From: Porphyrobacter sp.
GTDB taxonomy: Bacteria; Pseudomonadota; Alphaproteobacteria; Sphingomonadales; Sphingomonadaceae
Assembly: GCA_016125555.1 (NCBI GenBank)
Contig: WGLN01000004.1
Location: forward strand, 124,001 to 188,000
DNA length: 64,000 nucleotides
Direction of reading: 5' to 3'
This document shows positions 10,704-19,437 of the stretch, piece by piece (position 1 is the first letter of the stretch; each line of letters opens with the position of its first letter). The notes under the pieces were generated by a model. The model did not search any database, had not been told where the DNA came from, and saw nothing but the letters and a program-made list of their open reading frames with translations. Both the position numbers and the translations under genes were made by a program.

Positions 10704-11654
10704 CTAAGCTTCCGCCAGCAACGCTGCGTAATGATCGCGAAGGGTCTCGCTGCCGAACTCGGGGGTGAGGTCCGCACGGTAGGTACCGCTTTCGGGATCA
10801 AGCACCAGCATGCTCTCGGTCGCGTAGTAGCGCGCGATCCGCGCATATTCGGCCTTCTCCGCGCACCACGGCGAAACCCCCGCCCCCAGCGCCAGCACCC
10901 GCTCGGCAAAAGTGAACAACCGAGGCGAAATCGCGGTGTAGCGAGGCGGCTTGCCCGCCAGTTCGAACAGCATCGCGCCCTGCTCGCGCAAGGAGATCGC
11001 CGGGCCGGGGCCGCCGATGGGCAGAACCCGCCCAAGCGTATCGGGATTGTCGATGCAGGAGGCGATGAAGCGCGCAAGATCGCCGTCGCTGATCGGCTTG
11101 CAGCGGGTCAGTGTGCCGTCCCCGAAAATCAGGAACGGCTTGCCCGCCTTGACCCGCTTCACCTGCCCCGACAGCGACTTGAAGAAGGCGGTGGGGCGGA
11201 TGATGGTGTAGCCGATGCCGCTCGCCGCAAGCCGCGCCTCGAAGGCGAGCTTGGCGTGCTGGAAAGCGAGGCGCGGCTTCTGCACGCAGATCGCCGAGAG
11301 CAGGATGAACTGCCGCGCCCCCGCCGCCTGCGCCGCTTCGAGCAGGGCGACATTGGCATCGTGATCGACCGCCTGCGCATCGCGCGGCGCACCGCTGCGC
11401 GACGCGATGCAGGAAATCGCCACCTGCGGCGCACCGGCAGCGAAGGCGCGTCCGAGCGCCTGTGCGTCGCCGAGCGCGACGTCCGCCACCCGCGCACCCG
11501 CAAGCTCCGGCAGCGCCGCCGCCCTGGAGCCCGGGCGCACGAGCGCGGTGACCGCCTGGCCGTCCGCGACGAGCTGGCGAACGACCGCGCGCCCGATGGT
11601 GCCGCTTGCCCCGGCGACGATCACGGAAAGTGGCGCCATGGCGGCCTCGCTCAT
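10704..11654 (-). CDS. bciA: Divinyl (bacterio)chlorophyllide a 8-vinyl-reductase, BciA type
   Basis: A 316-residue extended short-chain dehydrogenase with the nucleotide-binding motif VAGASGTIG near residue 15. The central stretch RPTAFFKSLSGQVKRVK followed by FLIFGDGTLTRCKPIS is characteristic of BciA, which reduces the 8-vinyl group in chlorophyll and bacteriochlorophyll synthesis using NADPH. ATG 11654 gives a sensible N-terminus (MSEAAMAPLSVIVAG). No other photosynthesis gene is nearby; the gene is often outside the main photosynthesis cluster. A generic NAD(P)H-binding epimerase is the alternative, but the central motif argues for BciA. Confidence 0.8.
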   Translation of the reverse strand: MSEAAMAPLSVIVAGASGTIGRAVVRQLVADGQAVTALVRPGSRAAALPELAGARVADVALGDAQALGRAFAAGAPQVAISCIASRSGAPRDAQAVDHDANVALLEAAQAAGARQFILLSAICVQKPRLAFQHAKLAFEARLAASGIGYTIIRPTAFFKSLSGQVKRVKAGKPFLIFGDGTLTRCKPISDGDLARFIASCIDNPDTLGRVLPIGGPGPAISLREQGAMLFELAGKPPRYTAISPRLFTFAERVLALGAGVSPWCAEKAEYARIARYYATESMLVLDPESGTYRADLTPEFGSETLRDHYAALLAEA

Positions 11655-11707
11655 GCGCGGCACGATAGCGTGGCAGCCTCGCCGGTCAAACGCGCTTGTC
11701 GCACCGC

Positions 11708-13510
11708 TCAGCCGGTCGGCTTCGAACGCAGTCGGCGCTCGCCCCACCACAGCGCGCCGGTAACCGCCAACCAAGCGAGGAACCATGGCCACGCCGGACC
11801 ATGCCGCTCCGGGGGTGTGGGCGCCCCGGTGACCGCCTGGCGGGCGGCCCAGAGGCGGGTCTCTGTCCCCGTCCGCTGCGCCTCGATCCCCGGCAGGCTG
11901 CCCTGCGGCAGGACCATGAAGGCGAAGCGCCGCTCGCCTTGCGGCCCTGTTTGGACAAGCGTGTGGATGCCGCTCTGCCGGGGCCAGTATGCCGCGCAGC
12001 CCTTCGCCCCCGCCGCCGGATCGATGACGAGCGCGACTGCCGTTCCGTCGGACGCCTCGGCGCGCGTTCTCCGGGCGAGCCCGCAGATGGTCACCCGCTC
12101 TCCGGCCTCGACCAGCGGCGGGAGTTCGGGGCGGAACAGGTCCGCGGGCCGCGCCACCGCGCTCAGCGTGTCGCTCCACCACTGCCCATAACGCTCGCCC
12201 TGCCCGGCAAGCACCAGCGCGAAGCTGTCGGGCACCGTCCACAGCGCAGCGCGGCCCTGCCCGCGCTGCTGCCAGCCTGCCAGCACAGCGCCCTCGGCAT
12301 CGCGCACCGCGGGCACGAACGCCGCCCCGCCGCGCAGGACCCAGTGCTCAAGCTCGGGCGCAGGGTCATCAAGCGCATTGACCTCCGCGCGCACATCGGC
12401 GGAACCCGGCCCGCGGCGGAGCAGCAGCGCCTCGGCATCGGGGGCGAGCGGGGCAAGCGCGACGGGCGCCGTCTCGCTCCCGCCCTCCGGCGTCAGGCCG
12501 AGCGCGCGCCAGCCCGCGCGGGTCCCGGCCGTGGCAGGGCCGGTCATCCGCACCACCACGCCAAGCCCGCCCGCGACCGCCCGCGACAGCACGGCACGTG
12601 CGCCTGCGCCCAGCGCCGCGAGTGCGCGGTCGTCGATGATCACCACGTCCGCCTTGCGCAGCGACGCCGCGTCGAGCCGCACCGTGCCGTCGCCGAGATC
12701 CACCCCGCCGCCCGCCTCGAGGCGGCTCGCGAGATCGATCCCGGCATCCTCCGCCCAGCGGCGCAGGTATTTCGCTTCCGGCGAAGGCGCGCCGACCAGC
12801 AGAGCGCGCAGCGGACGCTCGGGCAGCGTGCGCAGCGGCACGGGCGTGTCCGACACCGTCTTGCCGTCGTGCCCACGCAGCCGCAGCGTGAAGGCGGCAA
12901 GGCCCGGCGCCCTCGCAGTGCCGCCAAGCGTGAAGGCCCCGTCCGGCCCGATGCTCCGCCGGTCCACCCGGCGCCCGGCGGGGTCGCGCAGTTCGGCGCT
13001 GCCGCCCGCCAGCCCTTGCGCCGCGCCGGCCAGCGTGAAGGCCGCACCTGCCGGCGTATCCGCAGGCGGATCGAGCCGCACCAGGCCGCGCGGGAGCTTC
13101 ATGGGCGCGAAGTCGACCGGCACGCCCGCCGCCACGTCGCGATCGCGCGCAGGGAGCCCGCGCCCGAGGATGCGGATGCGCCGCACTGCGCCATGGCGAC
13201 GCAGCGCGGTGGCAAGATCGGGCACCCGCTCGGCTCCCGCGATGCGCGGCGCCTCGGGGAGCGCGACCAGCCGCTCGCCCGGCTCCGCGCGCGTTCCGGC
13301 AGGCGCTTCGGCAGTCGCGACCACCAGCGTCTCGCCGCCGATCGGCAGGAGCGGCGGGAACAGCGCAAGGTAGAGCAGGGCGCCGCTCGCCAGCGCCAGC
13401 ACGGCGAGGAGGACCGAAATCCAGACCCGCCGCAGCAGCGCCAGCCGCACCGCCGCCGCCAGCGCGCCTCCGGCGACCAGCGCGGCAGCGAGAAGTTCGG
13501 GGGTGCTCAT
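11708..13510 (-). CDS. Large membrane-anchored protein of the MoxR/DUF58 operon
   Basis: A 600-residue protein with two or three N-terminal hydrophobic helices (LLAAALVAGGALAAAVRLAL, then a second around residues 30-55). A long Ala/Arg-rich extracytoplasmic-looking region follows, and a final helix near the C-terminus (WPWFLAWLAVTGALWW) precedes a basic tail. A VVIIDDRALAAL segment near the middle resembles a glutamine-amidotransferase-like or vWA-type fold seen in Bat-operon partners, but no catalytic residues can be named. ATG 13510 overlaps the upstream stop (ATGA). It is the last gene of the operon. Confidence 0.75.
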   Translation of the reverse strand: MSTPELLAAALVAGGALAAAVRLALLRRVWISVLLAVLALASGALLYLALFPPLLPIGGETLVVATAEAPAGTRAEPGERLVALPEAPRIAGAERVPDLATALRRHGAVRRIRILGRGLPARDRDVAAGVPVDFAPMKLPRGLVRLDPPADTPAGAAFTLAGAAQGLAGGSAELRDPAGRRVDRRSIGPDGAFTLGGTARAPGLAAFTLRLRGHDGKTVSDTPVPLRTLPERPLRALLVGAPSPEAKYLRRWAEDAGIDLASRLEAGGGVDLGDGTVRLDAASLRKADVVIIDDRALAALGAGARAVLSRAVAGGLGVVVRMTGPATAGTRAGWRALGLTPEGGSETAPVALAPLAPDAEALLLRRGPGSADVRAEVNALDDPAPELEHWVLRGGAAFVPAVRDAEGAVLAGWQQRGQGRAALWTVPDSFALVLAGQGERYGQWWSDTLSAVARPADLFRPELPPLVEAGERVTICGLARRTRAEASDGTAVALVIDPAAGAKGCAAYWPRQSGIHTLVQTGPQGERRFAFMVLPQGSLPGIEAQRTGTETRLWAARQAVTGAPTPPERHGPAWPWFLAWLAVTGALWWGERRLRSKPTG

Positions 13511-15627
13511 CGGGTCAGCCCCTCGAGGTAGCGCTGGCCGAGCGCCCCGCCGTCGTTGCGGCGCCGCACCTGCGCGGGCGGACGGGTCAGCACGGTCCAC
13601 AATCGGCCGCGGAGCCGCTCGCGCCGGGTGCGCGAGGTGGGCGCTGCGCGCAGCGCGTCGATCGCGGCGAGCACGCCCAGCGGATCGCGCAGCCTTGCGC
13701 TGTTGCTCCGCACCCAGCCCTCGAGCCCCGCAAGGTCGATCCGCTCCGGCCCTGCCAGCGCGCGCCACGCGGTCGCGGGAACGGCATCCGCAATCACGAA
13801 GGGCGTGAGCTGCGCCCCGCCGCCGACGATCCCCTCGCGCTTCCCGGTGAGGCGACGCGCCATGTCGATCGGCGGCTGCTCGGTGCCGACCCGCGGCAGG
13901 TAGATGCGGCTCGCCTGCTGGATGGTCTTGATGAAATCCAGCGCCTTGTATTCGAAGGGCAAAGCCGCCTCGGGCTTGCCCGTGCGCAGGTTGAGCTCGG
14001 CATCCCACATCGCGTCGAGCGCCTGCTTCAGCAGTGCACGGGTTTGGGGGTCGAGCAGCGTCGCCGCCTCGCTCTCGTCGTGGGTGTGGCCATAATCGGC
14101 GAGCACGTTGCCGAGCCCGCCGAACACCGGATTTTCGGGAGCCGCACCGTGATCGTGGCCGTCGTCCGCGTGGTGATCGGCTTCCTGCGCGGGGCTGGGC
14201 GCGTCCTTGTCGGAGGTGGGCAGCGGGGGTTTGGGCGTCTCCTCGGCCTCCATGCCCATGAACTGGCCGTAGCGCAGCCGCAGCAGCCGCTGATCGACCC
14301 CGATCGTGTCCGAGCGCGCGAGAAGGGCGTCCGCGCTCAGCCGCGGGCGCTCCTTGATGAGCGCCTCGGTGTCGATGATGACCTGCCGCTGGCTGCGGAA
14401 GTAGGCCGGCATCGCCTGTTTCGCCATCAGGTCGAGCCCCTCGGCCTGCGGAGGCTCGGGCAGCGGCCAGCGCAGGATCACGCCGGGTCCGCGCACTGCT
14501 TGGGGATCGGGCGAGCGGGTGTCGGCAACGGTGAGCTGCGCGACGAGGTCGCTTCCGGGTTCGAGACCATAGGAGGCGAGCGGGAGGTCGACGACGAAGC
14601 GGCGGCGGCGCGAATCGCCGCTGCCCGTGACCGTCAGGCTGCGCTCGGCAAAACGCACGTTCTCACCCGTGCCGATCGCGGTGGTGACGGTGAGCCGCGC
14701 GAGGCGATCGACCGCGTAATCGTCGGCGGCCTCGAAGACGACGCGCCAGCTGCGCTGCCCGTCGCGCATCGTGGCAAGGCCCGAGGCGGGCTCGATCACC
14801 CGCACCTGCGGCGGCGCGTCGGCGACCGGCTCGAGGCGGTGAGCGGGCTGATCCTCGCGCATCCCCGCGGCGGTGACGCGGTAGAGCGCGGGCGCAGCGA
14901 GCCGCAGCGCCGCGGTCCAGCCTTCCTCGCCGCGAGCCAAGGCAACCCGTTGCCCTCCGACCAGTTGCAGCGCGGCCGTCTCGGGCTGCGGCGCGAAGGC
15001 GAGCGTCCATTCGATCCGCGATCCCGCCGGCGCGCGGATATCGAGGCTTTCGGAAAAGCGGGCGGGAAGACCCGTATAGGCGGGCGGCACGATGCGCACG
15101 CGCTGCCCCGTGAGCCGCGGCGCGCCGGGCGCCGAGGATGCGGATTGTGCCGCCGGAGCGGGCGGCGGCGGGGCGCCCGCGCGCGTCTGCCACAGGATGA
15201 TTCCCGCCAAGGCGAGCGCGCCGAGGCCCCAGGCGAGCGCAAGGCGGCGCTGCGACCACGGATCCGCGAGGCTTGCGGGGTCGATGGCTTCGACCCGCGC
15301 GGCGATCCTCTCGGCCTGCAGGCGTGCGAGCGCACCGGGCGCGGCCTCAGCGAAGAGCAGCGCGGCGCTATCCTCGAGGCGCGCATCGCGGGCATCGAGG
15401 CGGCGCACCAGCCAGCCGCGGTCGAGGCGGCGGGTGCGGTGGAGCGCTGCCGCTGCAAGCGCAACCGCGCCGCCCCCCGCAACCCCGATCCCGAGACCTG
15501 CGCCGCCGATCGTCCAGCCGAGCGCGGCAAGCACCATCACCAGCGGGCTCCACACCAGCACCGCCTCCGCCGCGGCGCGTCGCCGTGCCGGGGCGAGCCA
15601 TTCTTCGGGGCGCAGTTCGCGGCTCAC
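13507..15627 (-). CDS. DUF4175-like membrane protein
   Basis: A 706-residue protein with two N-terminal helices (VLVWSPLVMVLAALGWTIGG and a following hydrophobic segment), a third near residue 130 (LALAWGLGALALAGIILW), then a large soluble domain. The later ADHHADDGHDHG stretch is His/Asp-rich and the C-terminal part is helical and basic. This layout matches DUF4175 proteins that accompany MoxR and DUF58 genes in alphaproteobacteria; function unknown, probably envelope related. GTG 15627 overlaps the preceding stop (GTGA), favouring coupled translation over an in-frame start further upstream. Confidence 0.78.
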   Translation of the reverse strand: MSRELRPEEWLAPARRRAAAEAVLVWSPLVMVLAALGWTIGGAGLGIGVAGGGAVALAAAALHRTRRLDRGWLVRRLDARDARLEDSAALLFAEAAPGALARLQAERIAARVEAIDPASLADPWSQRRLALAWGLGALALAGIILWQTRAGAPPPPAPAAQSASSAPGAPRLTGQRVRIVPPAYTGLPARFSESLDIRAPAGSRIEWTLAFAPQPETAALQLVGGQRVALARGEEGWTAALRLAAPALYRVTAAGMREDQPAHRLEPVADAPPQVRVIEPASGLATMRDGQRSWRVVFEAADDYAVDRLARLTVTTAIGTGENVRFAERSLTVTGSGDSRRRRFVVDLPLASYGLEPGSDLVAQLTVADTRSPDPQAVRGPGVILRWPLPEPPQAEGLDLMAKQAMPAYFRSQRQVIIDTEALIKERPRLSADALLARSDTIGVDQRLLRLRYGQFMGMEAEETPKPPLPTSDKDAPSPAQEADHHADDGHDHGAAPENPVFGGLGNVLADYGHTHDESEAATLLDPQTRALLKQALDAMWDAELNLRTGKPEAALPFEYKALDFIKTIQQASRIYLPRVGTEQPPIDMARRLTGKREGIVGGGAQLTPFVIADAVPATAWRALAGPERIDLAGLEGWVRSNSARLRDPLGVLAAIDALRAAPTSRTRRERLRGRLWTVLTRPPAQVRRRNDGGALGQRYLEGLTR

Positions 15628-16763
15628 GCGGCGAACCTTCCGCGCCGGGTCGCAAGCCACCGCTCGGCGAGGAACAGCAGCGCGATCACCACCGCCAGCC
15701 ATGCCGAGAGCGGACGCGGCGGGAGCGGGAACGGCGGCGTGCCGCCAGCAGGTGCGAAGGCGGTGGCAGCGACGCGCGCAGGCGGAGGCGCGGGCGGCGC
15801 GAGCAGGTCACGCAAGCTGGCGGCGAAATCGCCTGCCAGCAGCTCGGGCATTACCGCAGGTTCCAGCGGGTGGGTGAAGCGCATCAGCCGCCCCGCCCCG
15901 ACCGGTCCGCCCTCGACCAGGGTGCGCCCCGCCTCGTCGCGCCACAGTGCGGTGCTCGCCGCAGGCATGGCGAGTTCCGCTTCCGGCCCGAGCAGCGCGG
16001 TGCCGCCTTCGCTGACCCAGTCGGTCACCGCCGCGGGCACCCGCCCGGGGGTGAGCCACACCAGCACGCGGCTGCGCGGCGGCAAGGCGTCACCGGTGGC
16101 AGCGTCGAACTGCGGCGCGTCGGACCAGGCTCCGGCCGCGGCCCTGAACCAGCGCAGCGCCCGCTCCTGCCCCGCGGCATGGCGCACCGCCAGCGCCGGA
16201 ACCGCGGGCGCAGGCGGCCTGATCGGCTCGGCGTCGCCGACGATCCGCCAGGTGGCCTTGCGGGTCAGGCGCAGGGGTGCGGCATCGACCCCGGCCAGCA
16301 CCGGCGGCACGAGGATGGCGAGCGGCGCGCCCTCTGGCAGCTCGGCATCGAACTGGCGGATCAGGCTGGAGACCTCGCCGGGCGCCTCGGGCATGGCGGT
16401 GTCGATGCCGGGAAAGCCCGCGGCGATCCAGCGGACCTCCGCATCCGGACCCGCAACCGCGCGCGCCGCCGCCGCGTCGATCCCGGGCGCGACGAGGACC
16501 TGCGGGCGGTCGCTCTCCCAGCCGAGCACCGCCGGCTGCGCGAGCAGCAGCGCAAGACCCGCCACCAGCAGCAGGCGCAGCGCCAGTAGCAGCCACTCGT
16601 CGAAGCGCAGGCGGCGGCGCGGGCGCGGCAGCGGGTCGAGCCAGCGCAGCGCCGCGAAGTCCACCGGCACCTCCTCGGTGCGGCGCCGCAGGTGGATGGC
16701 GAGCGGCACGACCAGCGCCGCGAGCGCGGCAAGGCCGAGCGGGGCGAGCAGCAGCGGGGTCAC
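15624..16763 (-). CDS. BatA-like N-terminal domain membrane protein
   Basis: This 379-residue protein opens with the BatA-type N-terminus: a hydrophobic helix (LLLAPLGLAALAALVVPLAI), HLRRRTEEVPVDFAALRWL, and a second helix (LLLALRLLLVAGLALLLAQP). The central part resembles a degenerate vWA/Rossmann domain, and a last helix (LSAWLAVVIALLFLAERWLA) lies near the C-terminus. Such proteins act with MoxR ATPases and DUF58 proteins in poorly understood envelope or stress functions. GTG 16763 overlaps the stop of the DUF58 gene. Confidence 0.82.
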   Translation of the reverse strand: MTPLLLAPLGLAALAALVVPLAIHLRRRTEEVPVDFAALRWLDPLPRPRRRLRFDEWLLLALRLLLVAGLALLLAQPAVLGWESDRPQVLVAPGIDAAAARAVAGPDAEVRWIAAGFPGIDTAMPEAPGEVSSLIRQFDAELPEGAPLAILVPPVLAGVDAAPLRLTRKATWRIVGDAEPIRPPAPAVPALAVRHAAGQERALRWFRAAAGAWSDAPQFDAATGDALPPRSRVLVWLTPGRVPAAVTDWVSEGGTALLGPEAELAMPAASTALWRDEAGRTLVEGGPVGAGRLMRFTHPLEPAVMPELLAGDFAASLRDLLAPPAPPPARVAATAFAPAGGTPPFPLPPRPLSAWLAVVIALLFLAERWLATRRGRFAA

Positions 16764-17656
16764 GCGGGCGGAACCCCGCGCCCGAAGAAGACGTGCAGCG
16801 GTGCATCGACCGGCGCGTCGAGAAACGCGGTCACGTGGCGGATGCCCGCCGCGTCGAGCCGCTCGTCCAGCGCCGCGCGGGCCGCCGCGAACCGCGCGAG
16901 ATAGGCCTCGCGCAGCGCCTTGCCGTCGCCGATCAGCGCCGCACCGCTTTCCTGCTCGCGGAAGCGGTAGCCGCCCTCGAAGGGAAAGTCGCGCTCCTCG
17001 ACGGTGAGCAGCTGGACGCACAGCACCTCGCGCCCGGCCTTCGCCAGCCGTTCGATCAGCGCGATGCCGCGCTCGTCGAAGCAGTCGCTGAGGAACAGCA
17101 CCAGATCATGCGGGCCGATCCGCTCCCACAGCGGCGCGAGCGTGGCGGCATCGGGAAAGCCGCCCTCGGCCGCGAGCCGGGCGAAATCGAGTTGCAGGCG
17201 GTCGATCTGCGCACGCCCGCCGCGCGGGTCCGCCACCATCAGGCCGGCTTCGCGCAGGCCAATCCAGCCGAAGCGGTCGCCCTGCATCAGCGCCAATTCG
17301 GCGGTGCACAGCGCCAGCAGCTGGGCCGCATCGAGCCGCGAATAGTCCGGCCGCGCCCGGTCCGCCTGCGCCATGGAAGCGCTGCCATCGATCAGCAGCC
17401 ACACCGCGACGGGGCTTTCCTCCTCGGCCTCGCGCACGAAGAACCTGTCCGAGCGGGCGAACAGCTTCCAGTCGATGCGGCGCGGCTCGTCGCCCGGCTC
17501 GTAGGCGCGATATTGCGCGAATTCGAGGCCGGCGCCCTTGTTGCGGCTCGGGTGCATGCCGAACCCGCCCGAACCCAGATCGCTGCGCGTCCGCAGCCGC
17601 AGCCGCTTCAAACGGCTGCGAACCTCGGGCGGGAGGGTGAGCGGCGCATGCGCCAT
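16760..17656 (-). CDS. DUF58 domain protein
   Basis: A 298-residue cytoplasmic protein with the DUF58 core FAQYRAYEPGDEPRRIDWKL and, next, VAVWLLIDGSASMAQ, a vWA-like metal-site motif (DxSxS form). An N-terminal RSDLGSGGFGMHPSRNKG also matches the family. DUF58 proteins are the usual partner of MoxR ATPases. The gene lies 3 bases downstream of moxR and overlaps the BatA-like gene by four bases. Substrate unknown. Confidence 0.9.
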   Translation of the reverse strand: MAHAPLTLPPEVRSRLKRLRLRTRSDLGSGGFGMHPSRNKGAGLEFAQYRAYEPGDEPRRIDWKLFARSDRFFVREAEEESPVAVWLLIDGSASMAQADRARPDYSRLDAAQLLALCTAELALMQGDRFGWIGLREAGLMVADPRGGRAQIDRLQLDFARLAAEGGFPDAATLAPLWERIGPHDLVLFLSDCFDERGIALIERLAKAGREVLCVQLLTVEERDFPFEGGYRFREQESGAALIGDGKALREAYLARFAAARAALDERLDAAGIRHVTAFLDAPVDAPLHVFFGRGVPPA

Positions 17657-17659
17657 GGA

Positions 17660-18697
17660 TCAGGCCGAGGGCGCGGGACAATGCGCGAGCAGCGCGGCGA
17701 CCACATCGTCGGCGGTCTTGCCCTCGGCCTCGGCGGCGAAGGACATGAGCAGCCGGTGGCGCATCACCGGTGCGGCGAGCGCGGCGACGTCCTCGCGCGT
17801 TGCGGCGAGGCGCCCGTTGAGGAGCGCGCGCGCCTTGGCGCAGAGCACCAGCGCCTGCCCCGCCCGCGGGCCCGCCCCCCAGCGCACATAGTTGCCGACA
17901 GCCTCCGGCGCCTGCGGATCGCCCGGGCGGCTGGCGCGCACCAGCGTGGTGATCCATTCGAGCAGGTCGTCGGAAAGGTAGACCTCGCGCACCAGCGCCT
18001 GGAGCGCCAGCACATCCTCGCCTGTCATCACGGTCGGAACATCTTCGCCCGCGCTGCCGGTGGTGCGCGCGAGGATGTCGCGCTCCTCCCCCGCGCTCGG
18101 GTAGCCGACCCGCACCAGCAGCAGGAAGCGATCGAGCTGGGCTTCGGGGAGCGGATAGGTCCCCGCCTGTTCGAGCGGGTTCTGGGTCGCCAGCACGAAA
18201 AAGGGGCGCGGCAGGCGGTAGGTCTGGCCGCCATAGCTGACGGTCTTCTCCTGCATCGCCTCGAGCAGCGCAGCCTGGGTCTTGGGCGGCGTGCGGTTCA
18301 ATTCGTCGGCGAGCAGCAGGTTGGTGAACACCGGCCCCTTCTGGAAGCGGAAGCTGCGGTGGCCGGTGCCGTGGTCCTCCTCCAGCAGCTCGGTCCCGAG
18401 GATGTCGCTCGGCATCAGGTCGGGGGTGAATTGGACGCGCCGGAAATCGAGCCTCAATGCCTCGCCGAGCGTGCGCACCAGCAGCGTCTTGCCGAGCCCC
18501 GGCACCCCTTCGAGCAGGCAGTGTCCACCCGCGAGCAGCCCGATCAGCAATTGTTCGACGACATCGCCCTGCCCGACGATCGCCGTCGCGATCGCGCGCT
18601 TGAGGTCGCCCAGCACAGCGATCCGCCGCTCGACCGCCACCGCATCGCTCACACCCTGTTCCGCCACCCGTTCGAACCCTTCAATTGCTGAGCGCAT
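17660..18697 (-). CDS. MoxR-family AAA+ ATPase
   Basis: A 345-residue AAA+ ATPase of the MoxR class, thought to act as a chaperone that matures or inserts partner proteins. Walker A is LLEGVPGLGKTLLVRT, Walker B is LLLADELNRTPPKTQAALLE, and sensor 1 is FVLATQNPLEQAGTYPLPEA; the helical lid contains RWGAGPRAGQAL. It overlaps the DUF4159 gene by 17 bases and sits in the middle of the TldD-to-DUF4175 run, so the partner proteins are probably its clients. Confidence 0.93.
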   Translation of the reverse strand: MRSAIEGFERVAEQGVSDAVAVERRIAVLGDLKRAIATAIVGQGDVVEQLLIGLLAGGHCLLEGVPGLGKTLLVRTLGEALRLDFRRVQFTPDLMPSDILGTELLEEDHGTGHRSFRFQKGPVFTNLLLADELNRTPPKTQAALLEAMQEKTVSYGGQTYRLPRPFFVLATQNPLEQAGTYPLPEAQLDRFLLLVRVGYPSAGEERDILARTTGSAGEDVPTVMTGEDVLALQALVREVYLSDDLLEWITTLVRASRPGDPQAPEAVGNYVRWGAGPRAGQALVLCAKARALLNGRLAATREDVAALAAPVMRHRLLMSFAAEAEGKTADDVVAALLAHCPAPSA

Positions 18698-19412
18698 ACA
18701 TGACGATGTTCACCCCGAACCGGGTGTTGTCCTCCGCCAGGAAACGCTTGTTGCGCCAGTCGTAGTCCCATTCGCAGCCGTAGTCCTTGTTGCTGTAGAG
18801 CAGCCCGAGCCGGCCGTTGATGGTGATCCCCTTGAGGTAGTCGTGGACGATGTCGTCGCCCCAGCCGTTGAGTTCGAAGCTGGTCGCAGGCGGCCCCTTG
18901 AAGGTGAAGAAGCTGGTGTAGATCGGGTGATCGTTCGCCAGCTTCCCCAGCGCATCGCCGCCGAAGATCCGGCCCATCTGCGCCTCGAACGACTTGGCGA
19001 ACAGGCCGTCGATGTCGTGGTTGCAATCGTCCACGAACACGAACCCGCCGTTCCTGACGTAGCGTTCGAAATTGCGGCGTTCGGCATCGGAGAACTCGAC
19101 CGCCTTGTGCCCCGCCAGATAGCAGAACGGGGCCGAGAGCATCCGCGGATCGGCGAGATCGAGCACCCGCTCCTGCGGATCGACGCGCAGCGCGGTGTAA
19201 TCGATTAGCGAGGTGATGAGGTTCGCCGGCATGCGCCGGTCGACGTCCCAGTCACCCGAATTGTACTTGAGCCGGGTGAACCAGAAATCATAGGCCTCCG
19301 CCCCCGCACCGCGCGCACGCTGCGCGGCGAGCGGGGCGGCGAACAGCGCGCTCGCCAGCCCGCCCGCGACGAGCCGCAGGAAGCCGGCGCGGGTCGTGGC
19401 CGTGTCCGTCAC
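18681..19412 (-). CDS. DUF4159 domain protein, exported
   Basis: A 243-residue protein with an N-terminal signal-like segment (RAGFLRLVAGGLASALFAAPLAAQ, cleavage likely after AAQ). The mature part begins YDFWFTRLKYNSGDWD and contains a conserved FVFVDDCNHDIDGLF element, which is typical of DUF4159, a glutamine-amidotransferase-like fold found beside MoxR operons. Its likely location is the periplasm or inner-membrane outer face. Function unknown. It overlaps moxR and lies 25 bases downstream of the TldE gene. Confidence 0.85.
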   Translation of the reverse strand: MTDTATTRAGFLRLVAGGLASALFAAPLAAQRARGAGAEAYDFWFTRLKYNSGDWDVDRRMPANLITSLIDYTALRVDPQERVLDLADPRMLSAPFCYLAGHKAVEFSDAERRNFERYVRNGGFVFVDDCNHDIDGLFAKSFEAQMGRIFGGDALGKLANDHPIYTSFFTFKGPPATSFELNGWGDDIVHDYLKGITINGRLGLLYSNKDYGCEWDYDWRNKRFLAEDNTRFGVNIVMYALSN

Positions 19413-19437
19413 ATCGCCCGCCCGCGCCGTATCGCCG

